Positions 50,043-58,834 of a DNA stretch of 64,000 nucleotides are shown here, one piece after another. Positions within the stretch are counted from its first letter, which is position 1. Each line of letters begins with the position of its first letter. Made by a program: the position numbers and the translations under genes. The stretch comes from Candidatus Promineifilum breve (lineage in GTDB: Bacteria; Chloroflexota; Anaerolineae; Promineifilales; Promineifilaceae), in the NCBI RefSeq assembly GCF_900066015.1, contig NZ_LN890655.1:1466726-1530725 (forward strand), in the 5' to 3' direction. The notes beneath the pieces are model-generated. The model was not told the origin of the DNA and did no database searches. It saw only the letters and a list, made by a program, of their open reading frames with translations.

Positions 50043-51911
50043 TTATCCCAGATTCTGCGAGAAGATCAGCGCGGCATAGGGGCCGAGGTTGACCTTGCCG
50101 TGGGCCGGCAGGCCGTCGTACTCGCCATCTTCGGCGGTCACATCGCCGCTCACCTGGCCCTTGTAGTCGGGGCTATAGACGGCGGCGTGGCTGTCAAAAC
50201 GCAAGGCCCACTGACCGGCGGCAGGGAAGCCGAGGGCATAATCCGTCAGCGTCGCGTTGCTCATGTTCAGCACCACCATCACGCTGTCGCCCGGCCCGCC
50301 GTCGTGCCAGCGATGGTAGGCCAGCACCTTGTCGTTCTGATTCAGGTGCGAGGCAAACACGTGCTGCCCGGTCAGCCCCTTGCTCACGCCGTCCAGATTG
50401 CGGCGCAGACGCATCAGGTCGCGATAGAGATAGATGATGCCTTCGTGATTCTTGGCCTCTTCCCAGTCCAGCGGCTCGGTGTCGGTGAACCACTTGCCTT
50501 CCATGAACTCCTGTCCCTGGAAGATCATGGGGATGCCCGGCGCGGTGAAGACCAGCGCCGCGCCCAACGTGGAGCGCTTCTTGGCGAACCAGTTCTTGCT
50601 GTCGCCCGGCCAAATCTCTTCCGGCACGCGCGCCTTGCCGTTGGCCACTTCGTCGTGCGATTCGGTATAGATCACGCGCTTGAAGGCGTTGCCGTCATAC
50701 TTGGAGTACAGCGCGTCGCGAACCGCTTCCAGGTTGCGGAAGGCGTCGTCGTTGGTGATGATCGCCGTGCGCACCGGATGGACAAAGCCGGCGTCCCACT
50801 GCGCGCCAAAGCCCGCCCCGCCCGCGCCGGTGTCCTTCACCACCCATTCGTTACCCTTCAGGTCTTCGGCAATGGTCAGATGATTGGGCGCGAATTCGGT
50901 CACCTCTTCGTTGATCCACTGCATCAGATTCCAGCCGTCGGGCAGGTCGTTGGCCGGCTCGTTGTCATTGCCATGGACGTTGCGAATATAGGCTGTGGCG
51001 TCCCAGCGCAGGCCGTCCACTTTGTACTCGTGCAGCCAGGTCAGGGCATTATCGCGCAGCATCTGGCGCACTTCGGGCCGGCCGTAATCGGGCCGCGTGT
51101 GGCCCCAGGGCGTCTCGGAGCGGTGGTCGTTGTAGAAGTAGATGCCGCCGCCTTCGCCCTCCGACCAGCCGTCGAAGCGCCACAGGTCAAGGTCGCCCGG
51201 CCCCAGGTGGTTATAAACCACGTCGAGGATGACGGCGATGCCATGGCTATGAGCGGCCTTCACGAACTTCTTGAAGCCCAACATGCCGCCGTAGTCCGAC
51301 TCCACGGCGAAGGGCAGCGACAGGTTATAGCCCCACGAACGGCCGCCGGGGAACTCCATCGGCGGCATGATCTGCACGGCGTTGACGCCCAGCGCGCGCA
51401 GATAGGACAGGCGCCGGATGGCCCGCTGGAACGTGCCGACGTGCCCTTCCGACGATGGGTTGAACGTGCCCACGTGCATCTCATAGATGATCAACTCGTT
51501 CCAGTTGGCGCTCTGAAAATCGGCCGTGTCGCCCCAGTCGAACGCCGGGTCGTGGATGACGCTATTGCCGACCGAGCCGGTCACCTGCCGCGAATAGGGA
51601 TCGAGGCGGTAGAGCTTTTGCTGGCCGTTGATAATCACATACTTGTATTCCTGGCCCGCCTTGGCTCCGGCCACGTCGGTGGCCCAATAACCGTCGGCCT
51701 CGTGGGTCAGCGGGGTGGCCGTTTCTTTCCAGTCGTTGAAATCGCCAACGACGAACACCTTTTCGGCGTTCGGCGCCCAGACACGAAAGGTCGCGCCCTT
51801 CTCATGGATAATCGGCCCCATGCCCGGTTTCATTGCCGGCCGCCGGCTGCGATCATACGCCTTAAAGCGGCCTTCCACGGCTTTGGCCGCCTTCTCCAAT
51901 GCTTTCATCAT
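50043..51911 (-). CDS. glgB: GH13 alpha-glucan branching enzyme-like protein
   Basis: 622 residues. A CBM48-type beta-sandwich (about 38-125, ATFRVWAPNAEKVFVVGDFNDW) precedes the GH13 barrel. Region I is DVVYNHLG (230-237). The nucleophile is Asp304 in DGLRWDAT. The acid is Glu349 in LTIAEDLKG. The transition-state Asp is Asp420 in TESHDEVANG. It would cut alpha-1,4-glucan chains and rejoin them as alpha-1,6 branches in glycogen synthesis. A related maltooligosyltrehalose hydrolase is less likely on overall layout. Two in-frame ATGs (51911 and 51908) follow GAAGGAAG. No other glycogen genes are near. Confidence 0.85.
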   Translation of the reverse strand: MMKALEKAAKAVEGRFKAYDRSRRPAMKPGMGPIIHEKGATFRVWAPNAEKVFVVGDFNDWKETATPLTHEADGYWATDVAGAKAGQEYKYVIINGQQKLYRLDPYSRQVTGSVGNSVIHDPAFDWGDTADFQSANWNELIIYEMHVGTFNPSSEGHVGTFQRAIRRLSYLRALGVNAVQIMPPMEFPGGRSWGYNLSLPFAVESDYGGMLGFKKFVKAAHSHGIAVILDVVYNHLGPGDLDLWRFDGWSEGEGGGIYFYNDHRSETPWGHTRPDYGRPEVRQMLRDNALTWLHEYKVDGLRWDATAYIRNVHGNDNEPANDLPDGWNLMQWINEEVTEFAPNHLTIAEDLKGNEWVVKDTGAGGAGFGAQWDAGFVHPVRTAIITNDDAFRNLEAVRDALYSKYDGNAFKRVIYTESHDEVANGKARVPEEIWPGDSKNWFAKKRSTLGAALVFTAPGIPMIFQGQEFMEGKWFTDTEPLDWEEAKNHEGIIYLYRDLMRLRRNLDGVSKGLTGQHVFASHLNQNDKVLAYHRWHDGGPGDSVMVVLNMSNATLTDYALGFPAAGQWALRFDSHAAVYSPDYKGQVSGDVTAEDGEYDGLPAHGKVNLGPYAALIFSQNLG

Positions 51912-51956
51912 GTTGCTTCCTTCTCTGTTATTACGCTGTTACACAAGGATTCTGAG

Positions 51957-52036
51957 GTTCGTAGTCAGCAACTTTAGTTGCGTTCTTCAGAGACGACCCT
52001 TGTCGGCTAACGGCGCTAAAGCGCCTGACTACGAAC
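51957..52036. repeat. Compound palindrome with two inner hairpins
   Basis: GTTCGTAGTCA (51957-51967) pairs perfectly with TGACTACGAAC (52026-52036). Inside are two more palindromes, GCAACTTTAGTTGC (51968-51981) and GGCGCTAAAGCGCC (52012-52025), so the RNA would fold as a three-way junction. It lies upstream of glgB and downstream of the SDR gene. Confidence 0.88.
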
Positions 52037-52126
52037 AAATCGTGATTTCCAATATAACAGGGTACTATGGTTTATATACCTGCAAAATATAGCTTCATAC
52101 GCCAACAATCTGGAGAGCGAGAGGTT

Positions 52127-52190
52127 CTCCCCTGCTCCCCTGCTCCCCTGCTCCCCCGCTCCCCTGCGCTTCCGCTCCCCTGCGCTTCCA
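52127..52190. repeat. GGGGAGCA-type direct repeat block
   Basis: Seven or so 8-base CTCCCCTG/CTCCCCCG units run to 3 bases before the SDR stop codon (52193). This is the same unit as at 13171-13204, 13309-13345 and inside recQ at 43147-43182, here without an inverted partner. Confidence 0.85.
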
Positions 52191-52192
52191 CC

Positions 52193-52975
52193 TCACCCCT
52201 GCAACAGCGACTCCGCCCCATCGATCCAAACCTCCGTGCCGGTGATATGGCCGGCGGCGTCGGAGGCCAGGAAGTAGACCAGCTCGGCCACCTGCTCGGC
52301 CGAGCCGGGTTGGCCGTCGGTCAGGGGCACGCTGCCTTCGGGGTACTCCACCGGCTCCCTGGCCTCTTCGGTGTGGCGCTTCTCGGTGCTTTCCTCGATT
52401 TCCGTCTGGATCCAGCCGGGGCAGATGACGTTGACGCGGATCTTGTGCTTAGCCAGTTCCAGCGCCGCCATCTTGGCAAAGGCCACCTGCCCGGCCTTGC
52501 TGGAACTATAGGCCGACGCGCCGGCATTGCTGAACACGCGCGTACCATTGACCGAGGAGGTGATGATCACCGAGCCGCCCCGCTGTTTCAGCAAAGGCAA
52601 CGCATACTTGACCGTCAGAAAGGTGCCGGTCAGATTGATGGCCAGCGTCTCGGCCCATTCGTCCGGCTTCAACTCCTCGATGGGGGCCCAGACGCCATTG
52701 ATGCCGGCATTGGCGAAAACGATGTCGAGCCGCCCCCATTCCTTTTTGATTTGGGCCACGGCGGCCTGCATCTCTTCCGGGCGCGCGATGTCGGCCTCGA
52801 CAACGATGGCCCGGCCGCCGGCGGCGGTGATCTTATCGACCGTTTGTTGCAGGCTGTCGCGGCCGCGACCCAGCGCGGCGATCCTGGCCCCGCCCTCGGC
52901 CAGCCGCAGCGCCGCCGCTTTGCCCAACCCCGACCCCGCGCCGGTCACCAAGGCCACTTTATCTTTCAGTTCCAT
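52193..52975 (-). CDS. Short-chain dehydrogenase/reductase
   Basis: 260 residues, classical SDR. Cofactor loop TGAGSGLG (about 11-18). NAG motif in FANAGING. The catalytic Ser is in VIITSSVNGT, and Tyr and Lys are in YSSSKAGQ. The C-terminal half has ITGTEVWIDGAESLLQG, the usual ending. The substrate is not predictable, and loss of an Asp after beta-2 (it has LGRGRDSL) suggests NADP preference. A charged insertion (EESTEKRHTEEAREPVEYPEG) lies in the substrate loop. It stands alone between repeats. Confidence 0.9.
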   Translation of the reverse strand: MELKDKVALVTGAGSGLGKAAALRLAEGGARIAALGRGRDSLQQTVDKITAAGGRAIVVEADIARPEEMQAAVAQIKKEWGRLDIVFANAGINGVWAPIEELKPDEWAETLAINLTGTFLTVKYALPLLKQRGGSVIITSSVNGTRVFSNAGASAYSSSKAGQVAFAKMAALELAKHKIRVNVICPGWIQTEIEESTEKRHTEEAREPVEYPEGSVPLTDGQPGSAEQVAELVYFLASDAAGHITGTEVWIDGAESLLQG

Positions 52976-53002
52976 GCGTCACCTCCGCTAGTCAGCAAAG
53001 AT

Positions 53003-53037
53003 AGAAACCGAGTTTCTGCTTTGGAAACTCGGTTTCT
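53003..53037. repeat. Perfect 14-bp inverted repeat, AGAAACCGAGT family
   Basis: AGAAACCGAGTTTC (53003-53016) pairs with GAAACTCGGTTTCT (53024-53037), loop of 7. It is related to 41092-41125. It lies between the sulfatase stop and the SDR start. Confidence 0.88.
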
Positions 53038-53121
53038 ACGCCCTAACTATACGGATTGCGCCGCCTATTCCTATAGACCGGGGATATATTTCTCTCTGGC
53101 AGCCGCTCGGATGAGCCACCT

Positions 53122-55686
53122 CTAGACAACGATCGGCGGCTGCCCTTGCATATCGGCTACCCGGCTGCCCTCACCACTGGACGCATAGAAGATGTGGAGC
53201 ATCTGCGCCAGTTCGGGAATCGGCGCGGTCGCCAGATTGGTGGTCTGGTGCGGATCACTTTCCAGCCGGTATAGCTCATTGTCGATGACCGCCGTCGGCT
53301 CGGCCACGTCAACGTAGTATTGAACGTAGATGTCGTTGACCGCTTGCCCGGCGGTGGTGTGCATCTGGCGCAGCGCCAGGTAATCGGGCAGGCCGTAGCG
53401 CCAGTCGGTGGACGAACGGTCGCCGATCACCGCGCCGCGCGGCTGGTGGTGCTCCACCAACAACGACCGCCGCCAGTTGCGCACCGGTCGGCCTTCGATC
53501 AGGTTGCGCAACGAACGGCCGTCCACGTTAAAGACCGGATTTTGCCAGCTCAAGCCGGTGTAGTCCAGCAGCGTCGGGGCGATGTCGATGTTGGCGACCA
53601 GATTGGGGATTTGGCGGGCCACGGTGTTGGGGCCGCGTATATATAGCGGCACGCGCACCGACTCTTCCTGGGGCGTCATCTTGTTGCTCAGCCGGTGCTC
53701 GCCGATCAGATGGCCGTTGTCGGAGGTGAAGATGATCAGCGTGTTCGGCCCGGCGGCGTCGACCACCTCGCCCACCATGCGGTCGAGGGTCAGTAGCTGT
53801 TCCATTCGATCCAGCAGCAGCCGCCCCAGATAATCCTCTTGGCGCCGGTTGCCCTGCACCGGATCGTTCAAATCGGGCCAGGCAGCCGGCGAGTAGAACG
53901 GGATGCTATTATCGATCTGCCGGTTGAACGACGCCTTGCCGCGCGGCAGGTCGAAGGTAGCCGAGAGTGGCAAGAAGCCGTTGGGGTCGCGGTTGGCGCG
54001 CAGGCTGCCGGCGGGCAAACCGGCGCTGCCGTAGTCGTAGGTTTGGCCGGGGGCGATGGGCGACCAGTTACCCTCGGCATAGGGGCGCAGGAGAAAGTAG
54101 GGATGCACCTCGGAGACAATGCCCTGGCCGATGGCCGCCGCCCCGGCCCCGACCGGCTTATCCCGGTTAATGGGGCTGGCAGGTGAATATTTCATCGCCG
54201 GATCGCGATATTGATCGCCCTCGTCGAGAAGCTCATCGATAACCGCCCCCTCTAACCCAGCCTCATCGAGCACCGTGCCGGTGATGGCTAATTCCTGAAA
54301 ATCAACCAGTTCGCCGCTCTCCCACCATTCAAAGGTGGCCGCGCCGGGCCGCCGTAGAATGAGCTTGATCACGAAGCGCGCGCCCTCGGTGGGCACGAGG
54401 GCAAAACCACATAGACGCCCGAAAGTGACGGTTTCGCCCCAATCGGGGTCGAAGCGCCAGGCCGTGAATTGACCCGTGGACGGGATGCGATGGCGCACGT
54501 AACTGACGTAGCCTTGCGTCTCGCTGCCGCGCACCACTTGCTGGCGGATGAGGCCGCTGGGGAAGATGACCGCCGACCAGCCGGTGATGGGCAGGCTGCC
54601 CGTGCCGGCCAGGGCCGATTCATCGGCGGTCAAGACCCACGGCTGGATCGGCTGGTTGGTGACGATATCGCGCGCGTAGAACTCGACCCTCGCCCCGGTC
54701 TGTCTGACCAATTGCTGCCGGCGCACGTCGCTCGACGGCACGAGGACATTCCAGCCGACCACCGCCCCACTGCCCGTATTCGGCGCGATGCCCGCGACGT
54801 TGCCGGTGTTCGTCCAGCCGCCCCAGCCGCTATCGCGTTGCTGGCTATCGCGCGACCACCACAGATAAACCGGGCTGCCCGAGGCAAAGTCAACCGTCAC
54901 CAGGTGCTGCCGCCAGCCGTTGGTTTGGGCGTTGGGAAATTGGGCCAGGTCTACCGGCGTTCCGGTAAAGGATGCTTGCGCCTGGCCGGTTCTCTGCCGC
55001 CAGCCGGATAGGTTGACGTGGATGGGCGTGGGCGCGACCAGCAGGAAAAACGGCTTGTTGCCGCGTTGGGCGATGGCCTGCTTGGCCGAGTCGCCGATGT
55101 ATTTGGTCTGGTAGACGTTGGGCCAGGCGCGCACGCCGTTCTCGATAGACCGATACATGCCCGGCCGCGGGTCGTAGCCGTCGACCGGCCGGTAGTAGTC
55201 CCATTCGGGATGCTTGGAACCCAGGTGATACTTGCCGATGAAGGCGCGGTAATAGACAGAGCTAAGCCAGGTGGGCAGATAGCCGTTGTTGGTCGCCGCC
55301 AGGTGATCGTCGAATTGCTCCGGGCCTTCCTCGCCGACGACGTGCCACACGCCGTGGTTGTGGCTGAACTTGCCGGTCAGGAGCGAGGCCCGCGACGGCG
55401 AGCAGATGCTGGTGGGCACGAAGGCATTGGTGAAGTTGACGCTGCCGTCGATGATCTTGGACTTGATGTTGGGCAATTTGCCGGCGGCCACCAGACGCTG
55501 CAAGGTTTCGACGTCGAGGTCATCGATCACGAACAGGAGGACGTTGGGGGCATTGGGGTCGGCGACGCCGGTCGATTCCAGCTTCGGGGCGGTCTTTTTC
55601 TTGCCCTGGCGCGTGGTCGCCATGAAGGCCGCCGCCAGCGAGATCCCGGCCACTAGTAGACGGGCTAATCCTTTTAACTTCGCCAT
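53122..55686 (-). CDS. Secreted-type sulfatase with a large inserted module
   Basis: 854 residues. N-terminal hydrophobic segment (about 8-24) for export or anchoring. Metal-binding Asp pair in FVIDDLD (about 52-58). The active-site signature ICSPSRASLLTG has Cys95 in C-x-P-x-R, which needs conversion to formylglycine. The C-terminal half has IIFTSDNGHLIGEHRL and NIDIAPTLLDYTG. Between KPFFLLVAPTPIH (about 213) and the resumption near DLPRGKASFNRQ (about 575) there is an insertion of roughly 300 residues, rich in Trp and Gly and beta-sandwich-like, not found in ordinary sulfatases. No maturase gene lies in the window. The substrate is unknown. Confidence 0.85.
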   Translation of the reverse strand: MAKLKGLARLLVAGISLAAAFMATTRQGKKKTAPKLESTGVADPNAPNVLLFVIDDLDVETLQRLVAAGKLPNIKSKIIDGSVNFTNAFVPTSICSPSRASLLTGKFSHNHGVWHVVGEEGPEQFDDHLAATNNGYLPTWLSSVYYRAFIGKYHLGSKHPEWDYYRPVDGYDPRPGMYRSIENGVRAWPNVYQTKYIGDSAKQAIAQRGNKPFFLLVAPTPIHVNLSGWRQRTGQAQASFTGTPVDLAQFPNAQTNGWRQHLVTVDFASGSPVYLWWSRDSQQRDSGWGGWTNTGNVAGIAPNTGSGAVVGWNVLVPSSDVRRQQLVRQTGARVEFYARDIVTNQPIQPWVLTADESALAGTGSLPITGWSAVIFPSGLIRQQVVRGSETQGYVSYVRHRIPSTGQFTAWRFDPDWGETVTFGRLCGFALVPTEGARFVIKLILRRPGAATFEWWESGELVDFQELAITGTVLDEAGLEGAVIDELLDEGDQYRDPAMKYSPASPINRDKPVGAGAAAIGQGIVSEVHPYFLLRPYAEGNWSPIAPGQTYDYGSAGLPAGSLRANRDPNGFLPLSATFDLPRGKASFNRQIDNSIPFYSPAAWPDLNDPVQGNRRQEDYLGRLLLDRMEQLLTLDRMVGEVVDAAGPNTLIIFTSDNGHLIGEHRLSNKMTPQEESVRVPLYIRGPNTVARQIPNLVANIDIAPTLLDYTGLSWQNPVFNVDGRSLRNLIEGRPVRNWRRSLLVEHHQPRGAVIGDRSSTDWRYGLPDYLALRQMHTTAGQAVNDIYVQYYVDVAEPTAVIDNELYRLESDPHQTTNLATAPIPELAQMLHIFYASSGEGSRVADMQGQPPIVV

Positions 55687-55864
55687 ATGCCTCCACCTCT
55701 CTTGCTTGTTCGCGTTCTACCGGACGAATGACCACATTATACCCGACCCCGCCCGACGCACATTATAGGCCACACGCGGCGGAATGCCCAGACCTGACCG
55801 GGCGGCGCATCGCTCGCTGCGGCCCAACCCCGGCGCGCCGGCCGATCCGCTCTGGGGATAGGTG

Positions 55865-56602
55865 TCAGAAGACCGGCAGGCGAATGATGTTGATGACGCA
55901 ATACAGCAGGACGATGAGGGCTGCGCCCACTACCACGGCCCGCAGCTCAGCCCATTCAAAGCGATTGGCGATGCCGGCCAGCAGCAACGACGCCGCCAGA
56001 ATGACGACCGACAGGGTGTATTGATCGCCAATGTTGCCGGACATTTCCGCCTGGCGCCCAAAGTTTTCGGCATCCTCCAGCTTGGCCGCGGCCTCGACCA
56101 GCGCCGCCACCCGGTACTCCGGCATGTCAAAAGGGGTATCGGGCGCGTCGACATCGGCAAACGGATCTTCGCTGAGCCAGGCATCGAAGGCCGGCCGGAA
56201 TTCGTCGCGGAATCGGGCGCGCAGAAAGTCGGCCACGCGGGTGTCACCGACGGCGTAGGCGCTGATCCAATCGGCGAACAATCCGACGTCGATGGCCCGC
56301 GATTGATAGCCGCGCGTCGAGAGTTGTGACGATTCGACGCGCAGGCTGAGCGCCCGGTTGCCGATGACGGTCTGGGCGCTGTTCCAATTCCCGGCCTGAT
56401 AGCCGGCCCACACCGTCGCCAGCGTCGCCAGGGTGACGACGATGGTTTCCCACAGTTCCGCCCGGCGGTGAATGCGCCGGTCTTGCAAGTATTCGGGCGA
56501 CGGCTCCGGGCGTCGCCATTTTGCATAACGACTCGCTGCCCCAACTTTCTGCTGGGTTTTCGCACCGGGCGAAGGTTCAGGGGGGGCCACTTGATCATCC
56601 AT
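55865..56602 (-). CDS. Unrecognised small integral membrane protein
   Basis: 245 residues. A Pro-rich N-terminus precedes one helix at about 50-70 (LWETIVVTLATLATVWAGYQ). Two helices lie near the C-terminus (about 192-212 and 218-240). The acidic central region (about 75-190) is probably exposed. WAGYQAGNWNSAQT after the first helix recalls uncharacterised DUF4337-like proteins. It lies 9 bases downstream of the Dpp-type permease pair and is probably in that operon. The function cannot be stated. Confidence 0.75.
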   Translation of the reverse strand: MDDQVAPPEPSPGAKTQQKVGAASRYAKWRRPEPSPEYLQDRRIHRRAELWETIVVTLATLATVWAGYQAGNWNSAQTVIGNRALSLRVESSQLSTRGYQSRAIDVGLFADWISAYAVGDTRVADFLRARFRDEFRPAFDAWLSEDPFADVDAPDTPFDMPEYRVAALVEAAAKLEDAENFGRQAEMSGNIGDQYTLSVVILAASLLLAGIANRFEWAELRAVVVGAALIVLLYCVINIIRLPVF

Positions 56603-56611
56603 TGGTCTACC

Positions 56612-57601
56612 TCACTGCCTCTTGTCGGATTGTGATTCTAGCGCACTTGCCGCCGGGTGGCGACGCCACATGAACGGCCGGCCGCGGGTCACGTCCATTT
56701 GCCGCCGCAGCCCTTCGCCCAGTAGATTGAAGGCCAGGATCAGCAAGAATAGCGTGATACCGACAAAGGCCACTTCCCACGGCGTGCGGATCATCTTGCT
56801 CCAAAAATTGGACATCATTTGCGCCAGTTCGGGGTAATTGGCGGTGATGCCGATGGGCGCGTCGTTGATGTCGCCGCTGCGGCCCATGATGACAAACACT
56901 TCGCCGATGAACTGGCCCAGGAAACCGAGTTCGCCGACCACCAGCAGCGTGGCCGCCAGCTCGAAGGAGATGAGCGCGGGCAGCGCCGGCCACAATTGGG
57001 GGACAACGTGGCGGCTCAGGATGCGGCCCGGCGATGCCCCGGCCGCCCGCGCGCCCTCGATGTAGGGCTCACGCTTGATGAGCAGGGTGCTGTTGCGGAC
57101 GAAAACGGCCGTGCCCGCCCAGCCGGTGGCCGTCAGGGCCAGGATAAAGATCGGCAGTTCGCGGGCTTCGCTGTACGAAGTGACCGCCAGGGCAAACAAC
57201 AGGATCGGCACGGCCAGACAGACCTGGATCAACACCTCGATCAGTCGCCGCGCCGGCCCGTCGAACCAGCCGGCGATCAGCCCCAGGATGAGGCCCAGCA
57301 GGATGCGCAACCCGGCAATGAGGGCGCACAAGATCAGCGTCGGCCGCACCGCCCACAACAGGCGGCTCAGCAGATCGCGGCCGGCGATGTCGGTGCCCAG
57401 GATCACATCATCCAGCGTGAACGGCGGCACCGGCCGCACCGAGGGAATATAGGCCTGATCGCCCACGCGGAACACGTCGGTCAGGATCTCGACCGGCTCA
57501 AAGGGCGACAGGCGGGGGCCGACGACGGCGATGATCAAGAAAAACCCCAGGAGGGCGGCCCCGATCCACAGGGGGTAGTTAGGAGAGGTGAGCCGGTTCA
57601 T
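56612..57601 (-). CDS. Dipeptide/nickel-type ABC transporter permease, DppC-like
   Basis: 329 residues with an N-terminal helix and five core helices of the BPD_transp_1 fold. The ATPase-coupling EAA loop is EGARAAGASPGRILSRHV (about 182-199). The extracytoplasmic loop after helix 1 has ILTDVFRVGDQAYIPS and ILGTDIAGRDLLSRLLW, the DppC family hallmark. It follows its DppB-like partner by 18 bases. No ATPase or peptide-binding protein gene is present on either side, so those parts must be shared or encoded elsewhere. Confidence 0.92.
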   Translation of the reverse strand: MNRLTSPNYPLWIGAALLGFFLIIAVVGPRLSPFEPVEILTDVFRVGDQAYIPSVRPVPPFTLDDVILGTDIAGRDLLSRLLWAVRPTLILCALIAGLRILLGLILGLIAGWFDGPARRLIEVLIQVCLAVPILLFALAVTSYSEARELPIFILALTATGWAGTAVFVRNSTLLIKREPYIEGARAAGASPGRILSRHVVPQLWPALPALISFELAATLLVVGELGFLGQFIGEVFVIMGRSGDINDAPIGITANYPELAQMMSNFWSKMIRTPWEVAFVGITLFLLILAFNLLGEGLRRQMDVTRGRPFMWRRHPAASALESQSDKRQ

Positions 57602-57619
57602 GGCGTTCGTTCCGACCGC

Positions 57620-58579
57620 TCAGGCCGGCAGCGCGCCCCCCTCCTGGGCGGCGACGCTGACGCGCGGGTCGAAATGATAGGCCAACAGACCGGCAATCAG
57701 ATCGGCCAGCAAGATCCAACTGCCGAGGATGACGGCCAGAATGGCGATCAGTTCCGGGTCGCCAAAAAAGTTCCCGGTTGGCCCGGCGTCGAGGCGCAGG
57801 CCGAGCGAGTACAGGAGGATGCGGCCGATGCCCGGCCAGAGGAAGATCGCCTCGACCAGCACCAGGCCGCCGATCATCAGGCGCATCGCCTCGCCCATCG
57901 TGATCAGGGCCGGCGACAGCACGTTGGCCCAGGCGTGCCGCCCCAGCACGCGCCGCCAGTCTAGCCCCTTGCTTTGGGCCACCTGAATGTAATCCCGTTG
58001 CAGTTCATTCTCCAGCAGCCCGGCCGTCACCTTGGCCAGATGAAACGTGGGTTGAACGGCCAGAACCATCACCGGCAATATGAGGTGGCGGCCCAGGCCA
58101 TAGCCGCTGATGGGCAGCAGGGTCGTGCCGCTGCCGGAAAAAAGCAGTTGATAAACGAGCAATGACAGGATGATGGCCCCCAATACGAAGCCCGGCATCG
58201 ACGAACCGGCGGCCAGCAGCAACGTCGCCGCCGGCCGTATGCGCCACGTACGGGGCGATATAGCTAGAAACCCCAGCAGCAAGCCCGTCGTGACGGTCAC
58301 GACGACGGCCACGCCCAACAACACCAGGCTTTTGCGAATCGGGTCGCCAATCACTTCGGCGACCGGCGCGCCCCCGGCCTCGCCCAGATCGCCACTTAGC
58401 AGACCACGCACATAGGCCGGGTACTGGCTCGGTGAGAATTCGGCATCGGGGTCGGTGCTGCTCGAGAAGGGATAAAACAGGTGGGCCGGATGGCGCAGGG
58501 CAAAATGGTAGGCCACGAAATGCAAGACCACCAGGATGATGATCATGAGCAGCGACTTGCGAATGAGATAACGAATCAT
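57620..58579 (-). CDS. Dipeptide/nickel-type ABC transporter permease, DppB-like
   Basis: 319 residues from the ATG at 58579. An in-frame ATG at 58600 adds a short unconserved start. Helix 1 (IRYLIRKSLLMIIILVVLHF) is followed by a long outside loop (about 30-85), then the core helices and the EAA loop YIQVAQSKGLDWRRVLGRHA. Later come GGLVLVEAIFLWPGIGRIL and the C-terminal helix ending FDPRV. The outside loop is unusually short on conserved DppB motifs, and FYPFSSSTDPDAEF replaces the usual region. First gene of the likely unit 58579 to 55865. Confidence 0.9.
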   Translation of the reverse strand: MIRYLIRKSLLMIIILVVLHFVAYHFALRHPAHLFYPFSSSTDPDAEFSPSQYPAYVRGLLSGDLGEAGGAPVAEVIGDPIRKSLVLLGVAVVVTVTTGLLLGFLAISPRTWRIRPAATLLLAAGSSMPGFVLGAIILSLLVYQLLFSGSGTTLLPISGYGLGRHLILPVMVLAVQPTFHLAKVTAGLLENELQRDYIQVAQSKGLDWRRVLGRHAWANVLSPALITMGEAMRLMIGGLVLVEAIFLWPGIGRILLYSLGLRLDAGPTGNFFGDPELIAILAVILGSWILLADLIAGLLAYHFDPRVSVAAQEGGALPA

Positions 58580-58721
58580 AGGCGACCCACAGCCCCGCAA
58601 GGGTAGCCGCAGTTGGCGGATGAGGCAATGGTTTAGCTTAGACGTGACAAGGCAGCGGACAGGAGTCGGCGGACATGAGTCCGCTCACCTGTCAGGTCTA
58701 GGTCTGGGCGTCATCACGCCA

Positions 58722-58750
58722 TTGCCCGTAACGCAACGCGGCATTATACT
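58722..58750 (+). promoter_or_regulatory. Sigma-70-type promoter for the zinc-ribbon gene
   Basis: TTGCCC (58722-58727) and TATACT (58745-58750) are separated by exactly 17 bases. The start point would be near 58757, just before the inverted repeat at 58761-58794. Confidence 0.6.
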
Positions 58751-58760
58751 AGGCAAGTAG

Positions 58761-58794
58761 TGCCATGTGTCATCCAAAACAGTGACACATGGCA
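58761..58794. promoter_or_regulatory. Perfect 12-bp inverted repeat, candidate operator
   Basis: TGCCATGTGTCA (58761-58772) and TGACACATGGCA (58783-58794) flank a 10-base spacer. The repeat begins about 4 bases after the predicted transcription start, a classic repressor position. It could also act as an RNA hairpin in the leader. It is not related to the repeat families elsewhere in the window. Confidence 0.6.
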
Positions 58795-58834
58795 CGTGAC
58801 AGGCCCTGTCCGACCGGCTATGATGGAAGAACGA

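Larger units (their letters stand above)
58580..58834. other. Divergent spacer with palindromes and promoter
   Basis: No gene. It contains a small GCGGAC/GTCCGC hairpin and an ACCTGTCAGGT element at about 58660-58701. A promoter and the perfect 12-bp inverted repeat described separately follow. Confidence 0.7.
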
